Shown here piece by piece: positions 38,501 to 47,356 of a stretch of 64,000 nt of DNA; position 1 is the stretch's first letter; the number at the start of each line of letters is the position of its first letter. Both the position numbers and the translations under genes were made by a program. Source of the DNA: Rhodoferax ferrireducens T118 (GTDB lineage Bacteria; Pseudomonadota; Gammaproteobacteria; Burkholderiales; Burkholderiaceae_C); the NCBI RefSeq assembly GCF_000013605.1, contig NC_007908.1, positions 2,728,001 through 2,792,000 on the forward strand, given 5' to 3'. The notes beneath the pieces are model-generated. The model did no database searches. It had not been told where the DNA came from and saw only the letters and a list, made by a program, of their open reading frames with translations.

Positions 38501-39724
38501 TTAGCCAAACTGCCGAGCGGGTACGACACCCTCGACAAATACGTTTTTAAGACCATCCTCAGGCTTGCAGAACGGCTGCTTGTCCGCCCAAGCGAAGGCA
38601 TCAATCGCCTCCTTCTTCGCGGCGGCTTCGATCTCATCTGCCCGGGCGCGCGTCAGCACGCCCCAGTTGACGAGGATGTTGCGGCAGATGTCAACCGGAT
38701 CGCGCTGCATCCAGGCGCGCACCTCGCGTTCCGGACGGAACGAGGAGATCGCCAGCGGGTCGTAACCAAACGCACCGAGCTGACCGGCCTCCGCGCCGGG
38801 GGCACCCCAGTGGTTGTAGTAGCGGTAGGTCTTGGCCTCGATCAGGGTCGGCCCATCGCCGGCACGGGCGCGATCCACCGCGGTTTTCATGACGTTGTAG
38901 ACCTGGAACACGTCCTGCCCATCCACGACCACACCGGGTATGCGGTAGGTCCGGGCGGCATCGGCGATGTCCTTCATCGGGCAGGAGTACGAGTAGTGCG
39001 CGTACTGGTGGTACAGGTTGTTCTCCAGCACGTAGATGAACGGCAGCTTCAAGAGGGCGGCATTGTTCAAGGCGCTGTGGAAGTGCGGCGTCGCGTAAGT
39101 GCCGTCGCCGCCGAAAACCACCGCCACCTGCTTGCTGTCGCGTGCGCGGAAGGCGAAGGCGGAACCGGTCGCGATCACATGGCCGGGGCCGATCATGCCG
39201 TCGGCGCCGATGAAGCCGCAGGACTTGTCCGAGAGATGCATCTCACCGCCGTAACCCCCGTTGAGGCCGGTGGCACGGAAGTCGTTTTCGGCGGCCATCT
39301 TCTTCATGTCCACGCCTTTGGCAATGGCATGGCCGGTCGGACGATGGGTGCTGTACACGAGGTCGAGCTGGTCGAACGGGCCCTTGTTGTTCAGCGCCGC
39401 GCAGACGCCGGTGGCGACCGCCTCCTGGCCGGCATAGAAGTGGTTGTAGCCCCGGTATTTGGGGTCGGTAATCATCTTGTCGACCATGGTTCGCTCATGC
39501 CATCGGATGCGGACAATGGTGTTGAACATTTCGGTCAACTTGTCGGCGGGCAGATCCTTCGCCCAAAAGCCGATTTCGCCATTGGCCCAGGCGCTCTTGC
39601 TCATGAACGACACGGCCGCACCTGCGCCAGCCACGCCTTTGAGAAATGTCCGCCGGCTTGCGGTCGGTAGCCAAGCACTACCTGCCGTCTCTTGCGATAC
39701 CTCGCTGGATTCAAGTTCAAACAT
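38501..39724 (-). CDS. Tat-exported ThDP-dependent dehydrogenase E1 alpha-type subunit
   Basis: A 407-residue E1 alpha homologue with a clear twin-arginine signal: SRRTFLKG at residues 23-30, a hydrophobic Gly/Ala stretch, and a likely AWA cleavage site at 45-47. The mature part begins like soluble E1 alpha (LPADKLTEMFNTIVRIRWHE), has the STHRPTGH loop, and carries the full ThDP/Mg motif GDG (206-208) to NN (235-236). Ordinary E1 alpha proteins are cytoplasmic. Tat exports folded, cofactor-loaded proteins, which suits a ThDP enzyme. GGAGAG precedes ATG 39724. It is the first gene of a seven-gene operon with cytochromes, and the substrate is unknown. Confidence 0.88.
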   Translation of the reverse strand: MFELESSEVSQETAGSAWLPTASRRTFLKGVAGAGAAVSFMSKSAWANGEIGFWAKDLPADKLTEMFNTIVRIRWHERTMVDKMITDPKYRGYNHFYAGQEAVATGVCAALNNKGPFDQLDLVYSTHRPTGHAIAKGVDMKKMAAENDFRATGLNGGYGGEMHLSDKSCGFIGADGMIGPGHVIATGSAFAFRARDSKQVAVVFGGDGTYATPHFHSALNNAALLKLPFIYVLENNLYHQYAHYSYSCPMKDIADAARTYRIPGVVVDGQDVFQVYNVMKTAVDRARAGDGPTLIEAKTYRYYNHWGAPGAEAGQLGAFGYDPLAISSFRPEREVRAWMQRDPVDICRNILVNWGVLTRARADEIEAAAKKEAIDAFAWADKQPFCKPEDGLKNVFVEGVVPARQFG

Positions 39725-39936
39725 GGAAACTCTCCAATCATTACGCGAGTTAACCGCGTGAAACAACTTTAGGCTTCTGCCCCGGCTGCTGCTTGATATT
39801 TCTCAACGCTGTTCTGAACTGTGCAGACGCCCTCTCTTTGCCTGACCTGCAATAGCCGAATTGCCAGATTCGGGGTCAGTCGCAAGGCCAGCGTCAGTCA
39901 CAATGCCAAGGGCACATTTAAAAAATGTCCTTGAAA

Positions 39937-39993
39937 TACTATAAATTCGATAGCTTCTTATACAGGCGTGTAAGGGGCTAGAGGCCAATTTCA
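39937..39993 (+). repeat. Dispersed repeat family 1, copy E
   Basis: It contains ACTATAAATTCGATAGCTTC, then GTGTAAGGGGCTAGAGGCC. It lies in the 294-bp divergent gap between the E1 operon and the RidA gene, in direct orientation to copy D on the other side of the operon. Confidence 0.7.
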
Positions 39994-40018
39994 TTCATAA
40001 ACTCACAAAGGAAGCGCT

Positions 40019-40474
40019 ATGAGCATTTACGCCAAACTCACCCAACTCAGCATCACCCTGCCGCCCGTCGCCGCACCCGCCGCGGCTTATGTGCCGTTTG
40101 TGAAAACTGGCAAGCTGGTTTTCTTGAGCGGTCACCTTGCCAAGAAAGACGGCAAAGTGTGGGTCGGCCAATTCGGCAAAAACATCAGCACCGAAGACGG
40201 CAAAGCCGCCGCCCGCGCCATCGCCATTGATCTGATAGGCACCTTGCATGCGGCGGTCGGTGACCTGAACCGCATCAAGCGCATTGTCAAGCTCATGTCG
40301 CTGGTCAACTCCACCGGTGACTTTACCGAGCAGCATCTGGTGACCAATGGCGCCAGTGAACTATTTGGCGAGATCTTTGGCGACAAAGGTGCGCACGCCC
40401 GCAGCGCTTTTGGCGTGGCCCAAATCCCGCTGGGTGCTTGCGTGGAAATTGAACTGATTGCTGAAGTGGAGTGA
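40019..40474 (+). CDS. RidA family protein (YjgF/YER057c/UK114)
   Basis: A 151-residue RidA-superfamily protein. The family pattern is visible in AAYVPFVKTGKLVFLSGHL, the central FGKNISTEDGKAAARAIAID, and the C-terminal ARSAFGVAQIPLGACVEIE with the conserved Arg that binds substrate carboxylates. RidA proteins hydrolyse reactive enamine/imine intermediates from PLP enzymes; whether this subgroup does so is not certain because it is longer than RidA proper (about 128 residues). AGGAA lies 6 nt before ATG 40019. It appears to be a single-gene unit. Confidence 0.88.
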   Translation: MSIYAKLTQLSITLPPVAAPAAAYVPFVKTGKLVFLSGHLAKKDGKVWVGQFGKNISTEDGKAAARAIAIDLIGTLHAAVGDLNRIKRIVKLMSLVNSTGDFTEQHLVTNGASELFGEIFGDKGAHARSAFGVAQIPLGACVEIELIAEVE

Positions 40475-40494
40475 TCTAAAAGAAGTCTTGAAGG

Positions 40495-40640
40495 GTTGGA
40501 GACAGAGCTTGCGGACATCCGATGATCAGTTGAGGACAGAGCTTGCTCACTCCGTGTAACTACGGTCTGTCCCGCAAATTCTAAAATGTTGAGGACAGAG
40601 CTTGCTCACTTTGTGTAGCTACGGTCTGTCCCGCAATATC
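40495..40640 (+). repeat. Repeat family 2, compound block (three units)
   Basis: A partial unit (GGAGACAGAGCTTGCGGACA) is followed by two units that each begin TTGAGGACAGAGCTTGCTCA and end CTACGGTCTGTCCCGCAA. The unit ends form a GGACAGA/TCTGTCC hairpin. The block abuts the stop codon of the chemoreceptor gene at 40641. Confidence 0.8.
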
Positions 40641-42410
40641 TCAGAAGGTCTCCCAATCTGCATCGGCGGGTTGGGTAGGCGCTTGGGCCGGTTTTTTGCC
40701 TGCTGACAAGGCAAGTGATTTTCGGGCTGGCACAGCGGCACGGGTACGGCCCAGAGCGGCGCTGGCAGGCTGGGGTTTGGCCGGCGGCTGCGGCCGTTTG
40801 TAGGGGAGCGACTCGGCACGCGGCGTAATGTCCCGGGTCGGGCGCGACTGCACGGTCACCACGGAGCCGCTGATCTTGAACACCGACACCGCTTGTGCCA
40901 ATTGGCTGGCTTGCTCGCGCAGGCTCTCGGCGGCAGCGGCACTCTCTTCGACCAAGGCGGCATTTTGCTGCGTCATCTGGTCCAGGTTGCCAATGGCCTG
41001 ATTAACATGGGCAATGCCCGTGCTTTGTTCGCTGGAGGCGGCCGTGATCTCGCCAATGACATCGGCCACCTTGCGCACCGACTGCACAATGTCGCTCATG
41101 GTCGTGCCCGCGTCCGACACCAGCTTGGTACCCGAGGCCACCTTATCGACTGAGGTGCCAATCAAGGTCTTGATTTCTTTGGCGGCCTCGGCGCTACGCT
41201 GCGCCAGGCTGCGCACTTCGCTCGCAACCACGGCAAAGCCGCGCCCCTGTTCACCGGCCCGCGCCGCTTCCACCGCCGCATTGAGCGCCAGAATATTGGT
41301 CTGAAACGCAATGCCGTCGATGACACCAATGATGTCGGCGATCTTCTTGCTGCTGACATTGATCTCTTCCATTGTGGAGACCACTTGCTGGACCACCGCG
41401 CCGCCCTTCTCGGCCACCGAGGACGCATTGGCGGCCAGCACGCTGGCCTGGCGTGCGTTGTCGGCACTTTGCTGCACGTTCGTGGTCAACTGGTCCATGC
41501 TGGAAGCGGTAGATTGCAGGTTGCTTGACGTTTGCTCGGTACGCTGAGCCAAATCATTGTTGCCGGTGGCAATCTCGGTACTGGCCGTCGCAATGCTATC
41601 GGTGCTTTGGCGCACCTGGTGCACCATGCGTCCGAGCGACTCATTCATGGCGGCCAACGACTTCAAAAGTTCGCCAAACTCGTCACCGCGCGAGGTGTCA
41701 ATCTGCATGCTGAGATCGCCTTTCGCGATGCTGGACGCCAGCTCATTGGCCTGAACCAGCGGCTGACGGATCGAGCGGATCAGCCTGCCCGCGCCAATCA
41801 AAATACCAACAAAAAGCAACACAAAAAACGCGGCCAAAATCCGCGCAATTGAGGCACGGGACTGTGAAGCTTCTTCCAGAAAGGTGGCCATTGCCTTTTC
41901 TTCCATATCCACTAGCTCACGCAGTGTCGCCAGGTAGGCCGTCACAACAGGGGTGTACTGCTCTTTTACTGTCGCGAGTGCCTCTTCACTGTTGCCATCT
42001 GTTTTGAGCTTCAAGGCCTTGCCCCGGGCATCACTCATGAGCTTGCGAGCGCCGGAAATTTTTTGCATCTGGGCCAGTTCGTCCTTGCCCAGCGGCATCG
42101 CTTCGAGGCTTTTCTGAACCACAGAAATCTTCGCCGAAGTTGCAGCAATTGCCGTCGCAAGCGCCGCTTCAACACCGGGGTCATAAGCGGTGATCAGCGC
42201 CATCGTGCGTATTGAATTGGTCTCTGTCAGGCCCGCCCAGGCGGTGACGGACTTGACTCGCGTGTTGAGCTGGCTCTGCTTGGCATCCGAATCCGCCTGA
42301 AGGCTGGCCAGCTTGAAAGCGGAGAAGCCAATCAGCATGGCCAAGGCAGCAATGATGACACCCACACCGAGCCACAGTTTGGTGGCAACTCGCAGATTGT
42401 TAAAGCTCAT
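40641..42410 (-). CDS. Methyl-accepting chemotaxis protein
   Basis: A 589-residue chemoreceptor starting [17 protein letters not shown], with a first membrane helix, a four-helix-bundle type periplasmic domain (about 30-190), a second membrane helix ([18 protein letters not shown]), HAMP and a cytoplasmic signalling hairpin containing [20 protein letters not shown]. The C-terminus is a basic, Pro/Ala-rich linker ending in DWETF, nearly identical to the NWETF adaptation-enzyme docking peptide. It resembles the receptor at 6927 in its cytoplasmic half and differs in the ligand domain. No che genes are close by. Confidence 0.93.
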   Translation of the reverse strand: MSFNNLRVATKLWLGVGVIIAALAMLIGFSAFKLASLQADSDAKQSQLNTRVKSVTAWAGLTETNSIRTMALITAYDPGVEAALATAIAATSAKISVVQKSLEAMPLGKDELAQMQKISGARKLMSDARGKALKLKTDGNSEEALATVKEQYTPVVTAYLATLRELVDMEEKAMATFLEEASQSRASIARILAAFFVLLFVGILIGAGRLIRSIRQPLVQANELASSIAKGDLSMQIDTSRGDEFGELLKSLAAMNESLGRMVHQVRQSTDSIATASTEIATGNNDLAQRTEQTSSNLQSTASSMDQLTTNVQQSADNARQASVLAANASSVAEKGGAVVQQVVSTMEEINVSSKKIADIIGVIDGIAFQTNILALNAAVEAARAGEQGRGFAVVASEVRSLAQRSAEAAKEIKTLIGTSVDKVASGTKLVSDAGTTMSDIVQSVRKVADVIGEITAASSEQSTGIAHVNQAIGNLDQMTQQNAALVEESAAAAESLREQASQLAQAVSVFKISGSVVTVQSRPTRDITPRAESLPYKRPQPPAKPQPASAALGRTRAAVPARKSLALSAGKKPAQAPTQPADADWETF

Positions 42411-42503
42411 GATTTTTCTCGGAAGATGGTTTTTTCATTGTATTCAGGGTACACAACGAAACCGGACTGCCTGAGAGCCCTTATAGCTAGGGAAATCCCT
42501 TGT

Positions 42504-42989
42504 TCAGCAGTCCGTCACAAGCTTGACGGCTTGATCTGAGACGGCCCGCAACTGATCTGAGCTCACCCTCAATGGCGCGATCTCGGCCAGTGGCACCAGC
42601 ACGAACGCGCGCGCCATCATCCGGGGATGGGGAATAACGAGGGTGGGACTGTCCATGCTGGCCTCCCCATACAGCAGGATGTCCAGGTCCAGGGTGCGCG
42701 AGGCATTCCGGTATGGGCGCTCGCGGCCGGCAGCCTGTTCCAGTTGCTGCAATTCAAGCAGCAGCTCCAGCGGGTGCAAGCCGGTGGCCACTTCAACGAC
42801 GGCATTGATGTAATCCGGCCCCATGGCCTCTACGGGTGCCGTGCGGTACAGCGAAGAACGCCGCACCAGCGTCGTCGCTGGCAACGCAGCGATGACGCGC
42901 ATGGCCCGCAGCACCGCAGCACGGGCGTCACCCAGATTGGCGCCGAGCGCTATGTAAGCGGTGATCGGGTCGCGCACCAAACCGCTCAA
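42504..42989 (-). CDS. folK: 2-amino-4-hydroxy-6-hydroxymethyldihydropteridine pyrophosphokinase
   Basis: A 161-residue HPPK of the folate pathway. It transfers pyrophosphate from ATP to 6-hydroxymethyl-7,8-dihydropterin. Family motifs are present: YIALGANLGD at the start, SSLYRTAPV, the RTLDLDILLYG signature with the two metal-binding aspartates, and IPHPRMMARAFVLVPLAEI. Length matches E. coli FolK (159). Its ATG overlaps the pcnB stop by 4 bp, the common arrangement in betaproteobacteria. Confidence 0.95.
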   Translation of the reverse strand: MSGLVRDPITAYIALGANLGDARAAVLRAMRVIAALPATTLVRRSSLYRTAPVEAMGPDYINAVVEVATGLHPLELLLELQQLEQAAGRERPYRNASRTLDLDILLYGEASMDSPTLVIPHPRMMARAFVLVPLAEIAPLRVSSDQLRAVSDQAVKLVTDC

Positions 42990-44593
42990 ACGCCGGCGTC
43001 CGACGTCGGTTCGCCACCCTCCCTGGGGCCATTGCTGCGCCGGCGCCGGCGCCTTTTTTTGGGTGCATCCACTCCAGTGGCCGGCTCGCCTGGCGCAAAA
43101 GCGGGCAATGAATCCGGTCGCGTGTGATCCGCATCGGCTGCGGGGGTGGCCTCGCGTACCACCGACCCCGCATCGCGTGTCGCAGGTGCCTTGTGCACGC
43201 GCGGCGCCCGCTGGCGCTGCTGTTGCTGCTGTTCTTCACGCACCTGATCCACCATGTCCTGGCGCAGGTTGTCATCGGCCAGGCTGAACTCCTGCCACCA
43301 GTCGGCCAGTACCTCGTCGATCTCGCCGGTTTCAGCACGCAGCCGCATGAAGTCAAAAGCAGCGCGAAAGCGCGCCTGCTCGACCAGACCGAAGGGCGCA
43401 CTGCCCACGCGCTTCTCAAAACGGGGCTGCATCATCCAGATTTCACGCATGTCACCGCCAAGCTTGCCGCGGCCCGACACATCGCCAATATGGGAATTGA
43501 ACACGTCTTCGATCGCATCCTGCAGCGCCGGATGGGCATGCTGGCGTTCATTGATGCGTTTGGCCCAGCCGTCGCGCACATCGGCCCACAGGACGCAGGC
43601 CAGCAGGAAACTGGCCACCACCGGCTTGCCTTCGCTCACGCGGCGGTCGGTGTCTCGCAAGGCGGCCTTGACGAAGGCTTGCTCAGCGCGCTGCACCACC
43701 ACATCAAGCAACGGATAAATGCCGCGCGCCATACCGAGTGCTTTGAGCTGCTCGATCGAGGCCAATGCATGGCCGGTTTGCAGCAACTTGAGCATCTCGT
43801 CAAACAAACGGCTCTGCGGCACCTCGGCCAGCAGCTCTTGCGACTTGATCAGCGGTGCCGCCGTTTTGGCTTCGAGCTTGAAGCCCAAGCCGCTGAGTTT
43901 GGCGGCAAAACGCACGGCACGGATGATGCGCACCGGGTCTTCGCGGTAGCGCGTCGCCGGGTCGCCAATCATGCGGATCACCCGGTCTTTCGAATCTTTG
44001 ATGCCATGGTGGTAATCAACCACAATTTGCGTTTCGGGGTCGTAGTACATGGCGTTGATGGTGAAGTCGCGCCGCACCGCGTCTTCCTCCTGCGGGCCCC
44101 AGACGTTGTCGCGCAGCACACGGCCGCTGGAGTCGACCGCGTGTTTCATCCCGGCCAACTCGCTTTTGCTGGTTTTCTCGTTACCCGCCACCTGTTCGGC
44201 GGCCGCATTGTCCATGTAGGCGCGGAAAGTGGAAACCTCAATCACCTCATGTTCGCGGCCACGTCCATACACCACGTGCACGATACGAAAGCGCCGCCCA
44301 ATGATGAAAGCACGCCGAAACAGACCCTTGACCTGCTCCGGGGTGGCATTGGTCGCCACATCAAAGTCTTTAGGTGCCAGGCCGACCATCAGGTCGCGCA
44401 CGGCGCCACCAACGACATAGGCCTCGAACCCTGCATTTTTAAGGGTGCGCACCACGTTGAGCGCGCGCTCATCGACCAGTTTCGGATCGATACCGTGCAC
44501 CGCCGCCCCCACCTCTTCGCGCTTGCCAAATTGAGGTTTTTTGCTTTTGGTTGACGTTTTGCCTAATAACCGGTCAATAAATTTTTTAATCAT
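42986..44593 (-). CDS. pcnB: Poly(A) polymerase I
   Basis: A 535-residue nucleotidyltransferase that adds 3' poly(A) tails to RNA and so promotes RNA decay. The polymerase head motif VVGGAVRDLMVGLAPKDFDV is present, with IGRRFRIVHV and RRDFTINAMYYD following, then the helical RNA-binding and neck domains. The C-terminus is very basic (KKRRRRRRSNG), as in E. coli PcnB. It starts MIKKFIDRLLGK at 44593. It is followed by folK in an overlapping operon, and a repeat family 2 block lies just upstream. Confidence 0.95.
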   Translation of the reverse strand: MIKKFIDRLLGKTSTKSKKPQFGKREEVGAAVHGIDPKLVDERALNVVRTLKNAGFEAYVVGGAVRDLMVGLAPKDFDVATNATPEQVKGLFRRAFIIGRRFRIVHVVYGRGREHEVIEVSTFRAYMDNAAAEQVAGNEKTSKSELAGMKHAVDSSGRVLRDNVWGPQEEDAVRRDFTINAMYYDPETQIVVDYHHGIKDSKDRVIRMIGDPATRYREDPVRIIRAVRFAAKLSGLGFKLEAKTAAPLIKSQELLAEVPQSRLFDEMLKLLQTGHALASIEQLKALGMARGIYPLLDVVVQRAEQAFVKAALRDTDRRVSEGKPVVASFLLACVLWADVRDGWAKRINERQHAHPALQDAIEDVFNSHIGDVSGRGKLGGDMREIWMMQPRFEKRVGSAPFGLVEQARFRAAFDFMRLRAETGEIDEVLADWWQEFSLADDNLRQDMVDQVREEQQQQQRQRAPRVHKAPATRDAGSVVREATPAADADHTRPDSLPAFAPGEPATGVDAPKKRRRRRRSNGPREGGEPTSDAGV

Positions 44594-44605
44594 ATTTTTA
44601 ATATT

Positions 44606-44728
44606 TTGTGGGACAGACCGCAGCTACAAATCGATCATTTTGCGGGAAAGACCGCAGTTACACGCAGGGAACAAGCTCTGTCCTCAACTAATCATCAGAT
44701 GTCCGCCAGCTCTGTCCTCAACATTTTG
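44606..44728 (-). repeat. Repeat family 2, compound block in inverted orientation
   Basis: Read on the minus strand this block matches the one at 40495: GTTGAGGACAGAGC, a GGACATCTGATGAT linker, TTGAGGACAGAGCTTG, then GCGGTCTTTCCCGCAA and GCGGTCTGTCCC. It lies between the HAD phosphatase gene and pcnB. Together with the 40495 block it encloses the chemoreceptor, folK and pcnB genes in inverted orientation. Confidence 0.75.
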
Positions 44729-44739
44729 TTGGCATCTCT

Positions 44740-45414
44740 TCAAAACAAATCAAGTATGCGCCATCCACGCTCGCTGGCCAGGGCCCGCAAAGGCGCCTCC
44801 GGGTTGGTGGCCACAGGGTGCGTAACGCGCTCCAGCAGGCTCAGATCGTTCATGGAGTCACTGTAAAAAGTAGTCTCCACATCGGCCCAATCCAGCTGGC
44901 GGCTGGCCAGCCACTGCGTCACACGCGTGATTTTTCCTTCCCGGAACGAGGGCACGCCGACTATTTCGCCCGTGATCCAGCCGCTACCCCCAGGCGCCGT
45001 GTCGCGCTCCAGTTCAACCGCAATCAATTGATCGACGCCGAAGGCCTGCGCAATCGGGCGTGTCACAAAATCATTGGTGGCAGTGACGATCAGCACCTCA
45101 TCGCCCGCCTGCTGGTGTTGGCGCACCAGTGCCACTGCCTGCTCCTTGATGACGGGGTCCACCACAGTCTTCATGAACTGAACATGCGCCGCTTGTGCAT
45201 GAATCGGCCCCTGCTGACGCAGCGCCGCGGTGGCAAAGCGCACGTACTCATGGATGTCAAGCGTGCCAGCCTGGTAATGGGCGAAAAATTCATCGTTGCG
45301 CTGGTTGAACTCCAGCGGGTCGGTCCAGCCGATGGTGCTGGTAAAAACGCCCCATGCGTAATCAGAATCAATCGGCAACAAGGTGTGGTCAAGGTCAAAA
45401 AGGGTCAATTTCAT
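44740..45414 (-). CDS. HAD-IB family phosphatase (SerB-like)
   Basis: A 224-residue HAD hydrolase of subfamily IB. The nucleophile motif is LFDLDHTLLP near the N-terminus, the Ser/Thr motif lies in VLIVTATNDF, and the C-terminal acidic motif is YSDSMNDLSLLE. An all-helical cap lies between. These enzymes dephosphorylate small metabolites such as phosphoserine or related monophosphates; the exact substrate is unclear. It lies 14 bp downstream of hda and is probably co-transcribed with it, an arrangement common in this bacterial group. Confidence 0.9.
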   Translation of the reverse strand: MKLTLFDLDHTLLPIDSDYAWGVFTSTIGWTDPLEFNQRNDEFFAHYQAGTLDIHEYVRFATAALRQQGPIHAQAAHVQFMKTVVDPVIKEQAVALVRQHQQAGDEVLIVTATNDFVTRPIAQAFGVDQLIAVELERDTAPGGSGWITGEIVGVPSFREGKITRVTQWLASRQLDWADVETTFYSDSMNDLSLLERVTHPVATNPEAPLRALASERGWRILDLF

Positions 45415-45428
45415 GGGTCGATTGTCAA

Positions 45429-46115
45429 TTACGTGTTGTCCATCATGGATTTGATCAGGGGAATGGTAATCGCCCGTTTGGTCTGCAGGGCGTAGCCGTC
45501 AATCAGGTTCAGCAACTCCATCAGATTGCCCAAGTCACGGCTGAAGCGTGTCAACATGAAGTCCATCACTTCGTCACTCAAAAACAGCCCGCGCGCATCG
45601 GCCGCCTGGCGTAAAACGGCGCGCCGCTCTGGCTCACTGAGCAGTTGCAGCTGAAACACATGGCCCCAACCGAGCCGGGTGCGCAGGTCGTCACGCAATT
45701 TCAGGTCAGCCGGCGGCAACTCACCGGCCGCCAGCACGCCGCGCTGCCACGTTTGGGCATTGATGAACCAGTTAAACGCCGCCTGCTGCTGCACCACGTT
45801 GTAAAAATGCACGTCGTCCATCAGCACCGCCGCCCAACGCTCATCGAATTCCGGCGGCTGCTGCACGCTGGCGTCGAGCCAGCCCACACTGGCGCCCTGC
45901 TCGCGAAAAGCCTCCTGTACCGCCTTGAGCAAATGCGTTTTGCCGCTGCCAGCACTGCCAAAGAAGTAAGTCGGCACGGGTGAACGCGCCGCTGCATTGG
46001 CACCGCCTGCAACCCAGATTTGCAGATGGCGCAGAGCCGCCTCATTCGGGCCAGCAAAAAAGCTGCTCAACGTGGGGCCGGTCGCCAAGCCAATATCCAG
46101 GGCAATTTGTTTCAT
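45429..46115 (-). CDS. hda: DnaA regulatory inactivator Hda
   Basis: A 228-residue AAA+ protein homologous to DnaA domain III without its DNA-binding domain. Hda, with the DNA-loaded sliding clamp, stimulates ATP hydrolysis by DnaA and limits re-initiation. The Walker A is [11 protein letters not shown] and the Walker [11 protein letters not shown]. The N-terminus [16 protein letters not shown] carries the short clamp-binding-type motif expected of Hda (QIALDI). Length matches the family. It is divergent from purM, as in related genomes. Confidence 0.93.
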   Translation of the reverse strand: MKQIALDIGLATGPTLSSFFAGPNEAALRHLQIWVAGGANAAARSPVPTYFFGSAGSGKTHLLKAVQEAFREQGASVGWLDASVQQPPEFDERWAAVLMDDVHFYNVVQQQAAFNWFINAQTWQRGVLAAGELPPADLKLRDDLRTRLGWGHVFQLQLLSEPERRAVLRQAADARGLFLSDEVMDFMLTRFSRDLGNLMELLNLIDGYALQTKRAITIPLIKSMMDNT

Positions 46116-46283
46116 AAGTGTGCGCAGACGGCCCTTTTTGGAGTGGAAGTAAATTGCATCTGGCGGACTGAATACATACCCTTAAAATCTGGTCAAATTC
46201 TATCGGGCTCCAGGCTCGCGCTTTTTTCCAACCCACGACCTGCTTGCACGCGCCCTGCCAGCGCATTTTTCATGGCATTTTTC

Positions 46284-47333
46284 ATGACCCAAAAAAACGC
46301 TTCCTCTGCTTCCCCTCTTTCCTACAAAGACGCCGGCGTTGACATTGACGCAGGCGACGCCCTGATTGAGCGCATCAAACCCCTGGCCAAAAAGACCATG
46401 CGCGAAGGCGTGCTGGCGGGTATTGGCGGCTTTGGCGCGCTGTTTGAAGTGCCCAAACGCTACAAAGAGCCGGTGCTGGTGAGCGGCACCGACGGTGTCG
46501 GCACCAAGCTCAAGCTGGCGTTTGAATGGAATATGCACGATACGGTCGGCATCGATCTGGTCGCCATGAGCGTCAACGACGTGCTGGTGCAAGGGGCCGA
46601 GCCCTTGTTTTTCCTGGACTACTTTGCCTGCGGCAAGCTTGATGTGGACACCGCCGCCGCCGTGGTGGGCGGCGTTGCCAAGGGCTGCGAGCTGTCTGGC
46701 TGTGCGCTGATTGGCGGCGAAACCGCTGAAATGCCCGGCATGTACCCGCCGGGTGAATACGACTTGGCCGGTTTCTGTGTCGGCGCAGTCGAAAAGTCAA
46801 AAATCCTGACCGGCGTAGCTATCAAGCCCGGCGATGTGGTCATGGGCCTGGCCAGCAGCGGCGTGCATTCCAATGGCTTCAGCCTGGTGCGCAAGTGCAT
46901 CGAGCGCGCGGGTGCCAATGCCCCGGCCACGCTGGATGGCAAACCGTTCAAACAAGCGCTGATGGAACCCACCCGCCTGTATGTCAAAAACGTGCTGGCC
47001 GCGCTGGCTGCCCACCCCATCAAGGCACTGGCTCACATCACCGGGGGCGGCTTGCTGGAAAACATCCCCCGCGTGCTGCCCGAGGGCACTGCCGCGCACT
47101 TGACGAAGGGCAGCTGGCCGCAAACCGAGCTGTTTGCCTGGCTGCAAAAAACGGCTGGCATTGACGACTTTGAGATGAATCGCACGTTCAATAACGGCAT
47201 TGGCATGGTGGTGGTGATTGACGCGTCACAAGCCGCCGCCTGTGCGGCCACACTGCGCGCTGCAGGTGAAGCCGTGTATGTCATTGGTGTGATTGCCGCG
47301 CGTGGCGACGATGCGGCGGTACTGGTGCGCTAA
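46284..47333 (+). CDS. purM: Phosphoribosylformylglycinamidine cyclo-ligase
   Basis: A 349-residue PurM (AIR synthetase), which closes the imidazole ring in purine biosynthesis. It begins with [20 protein letters not shown], then [15 protein letters not shown], the nucleotide-binding [20 protein letters not shown] and [15 protein letters not shown]. The frame is open upstream to 46020 inside the divergent hda region, so that extension is rejected. ATG 46272 or 46284 are possible; 46284 gives a protein close to the E. coli length (345). Neither has a strong ribosome site. Confidence 0.95.
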   Translation: MTQKNASSASPLSYKDAGVDIDAGDALIERIKPLAKKTMREGVLAGIGGFGALFEVPKRYKEPVLVSGTDGVGTKLKLAFEWNMHDTVGIDLVAMSVNDVLVQGAEPLFFLDYFACGKLDVDTAAAVVGGVAKGCELSGCALIGGETAEMPGMYPPGEYDLAGFCVGAVEKSKILTGVAIKPGDVVMGLASSGVHSNGFSLVRKCIERAGANAPATLDGKPFKQALMEPTRLYVKNVLAALAAHPIKALAHITGGGLLENIPRVLPEGTAAHLTKGSWPQTELFAWLQKTAGIDDFEMNRTFNNGIGMVVVIDASQAAACAATLRAAGEAVYVIGVIAARGDDAAVLVR

Positions 47334-47356
47334 CGTTAGTCTGACCCGAGCGCTGG

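Noticed and set aside
40495..40640. Possible CRISPR-like direct repeats
   Set aside because: Only two full units plus a partial, with no regular spacers and no cas genes; the unit also occurs singly elsewhere, so it is a dispersed repeat.
43124..44554. 476-codon open frame on the plus strand
   Set aside because: Antisense shadow of pcnB with no domain signal.
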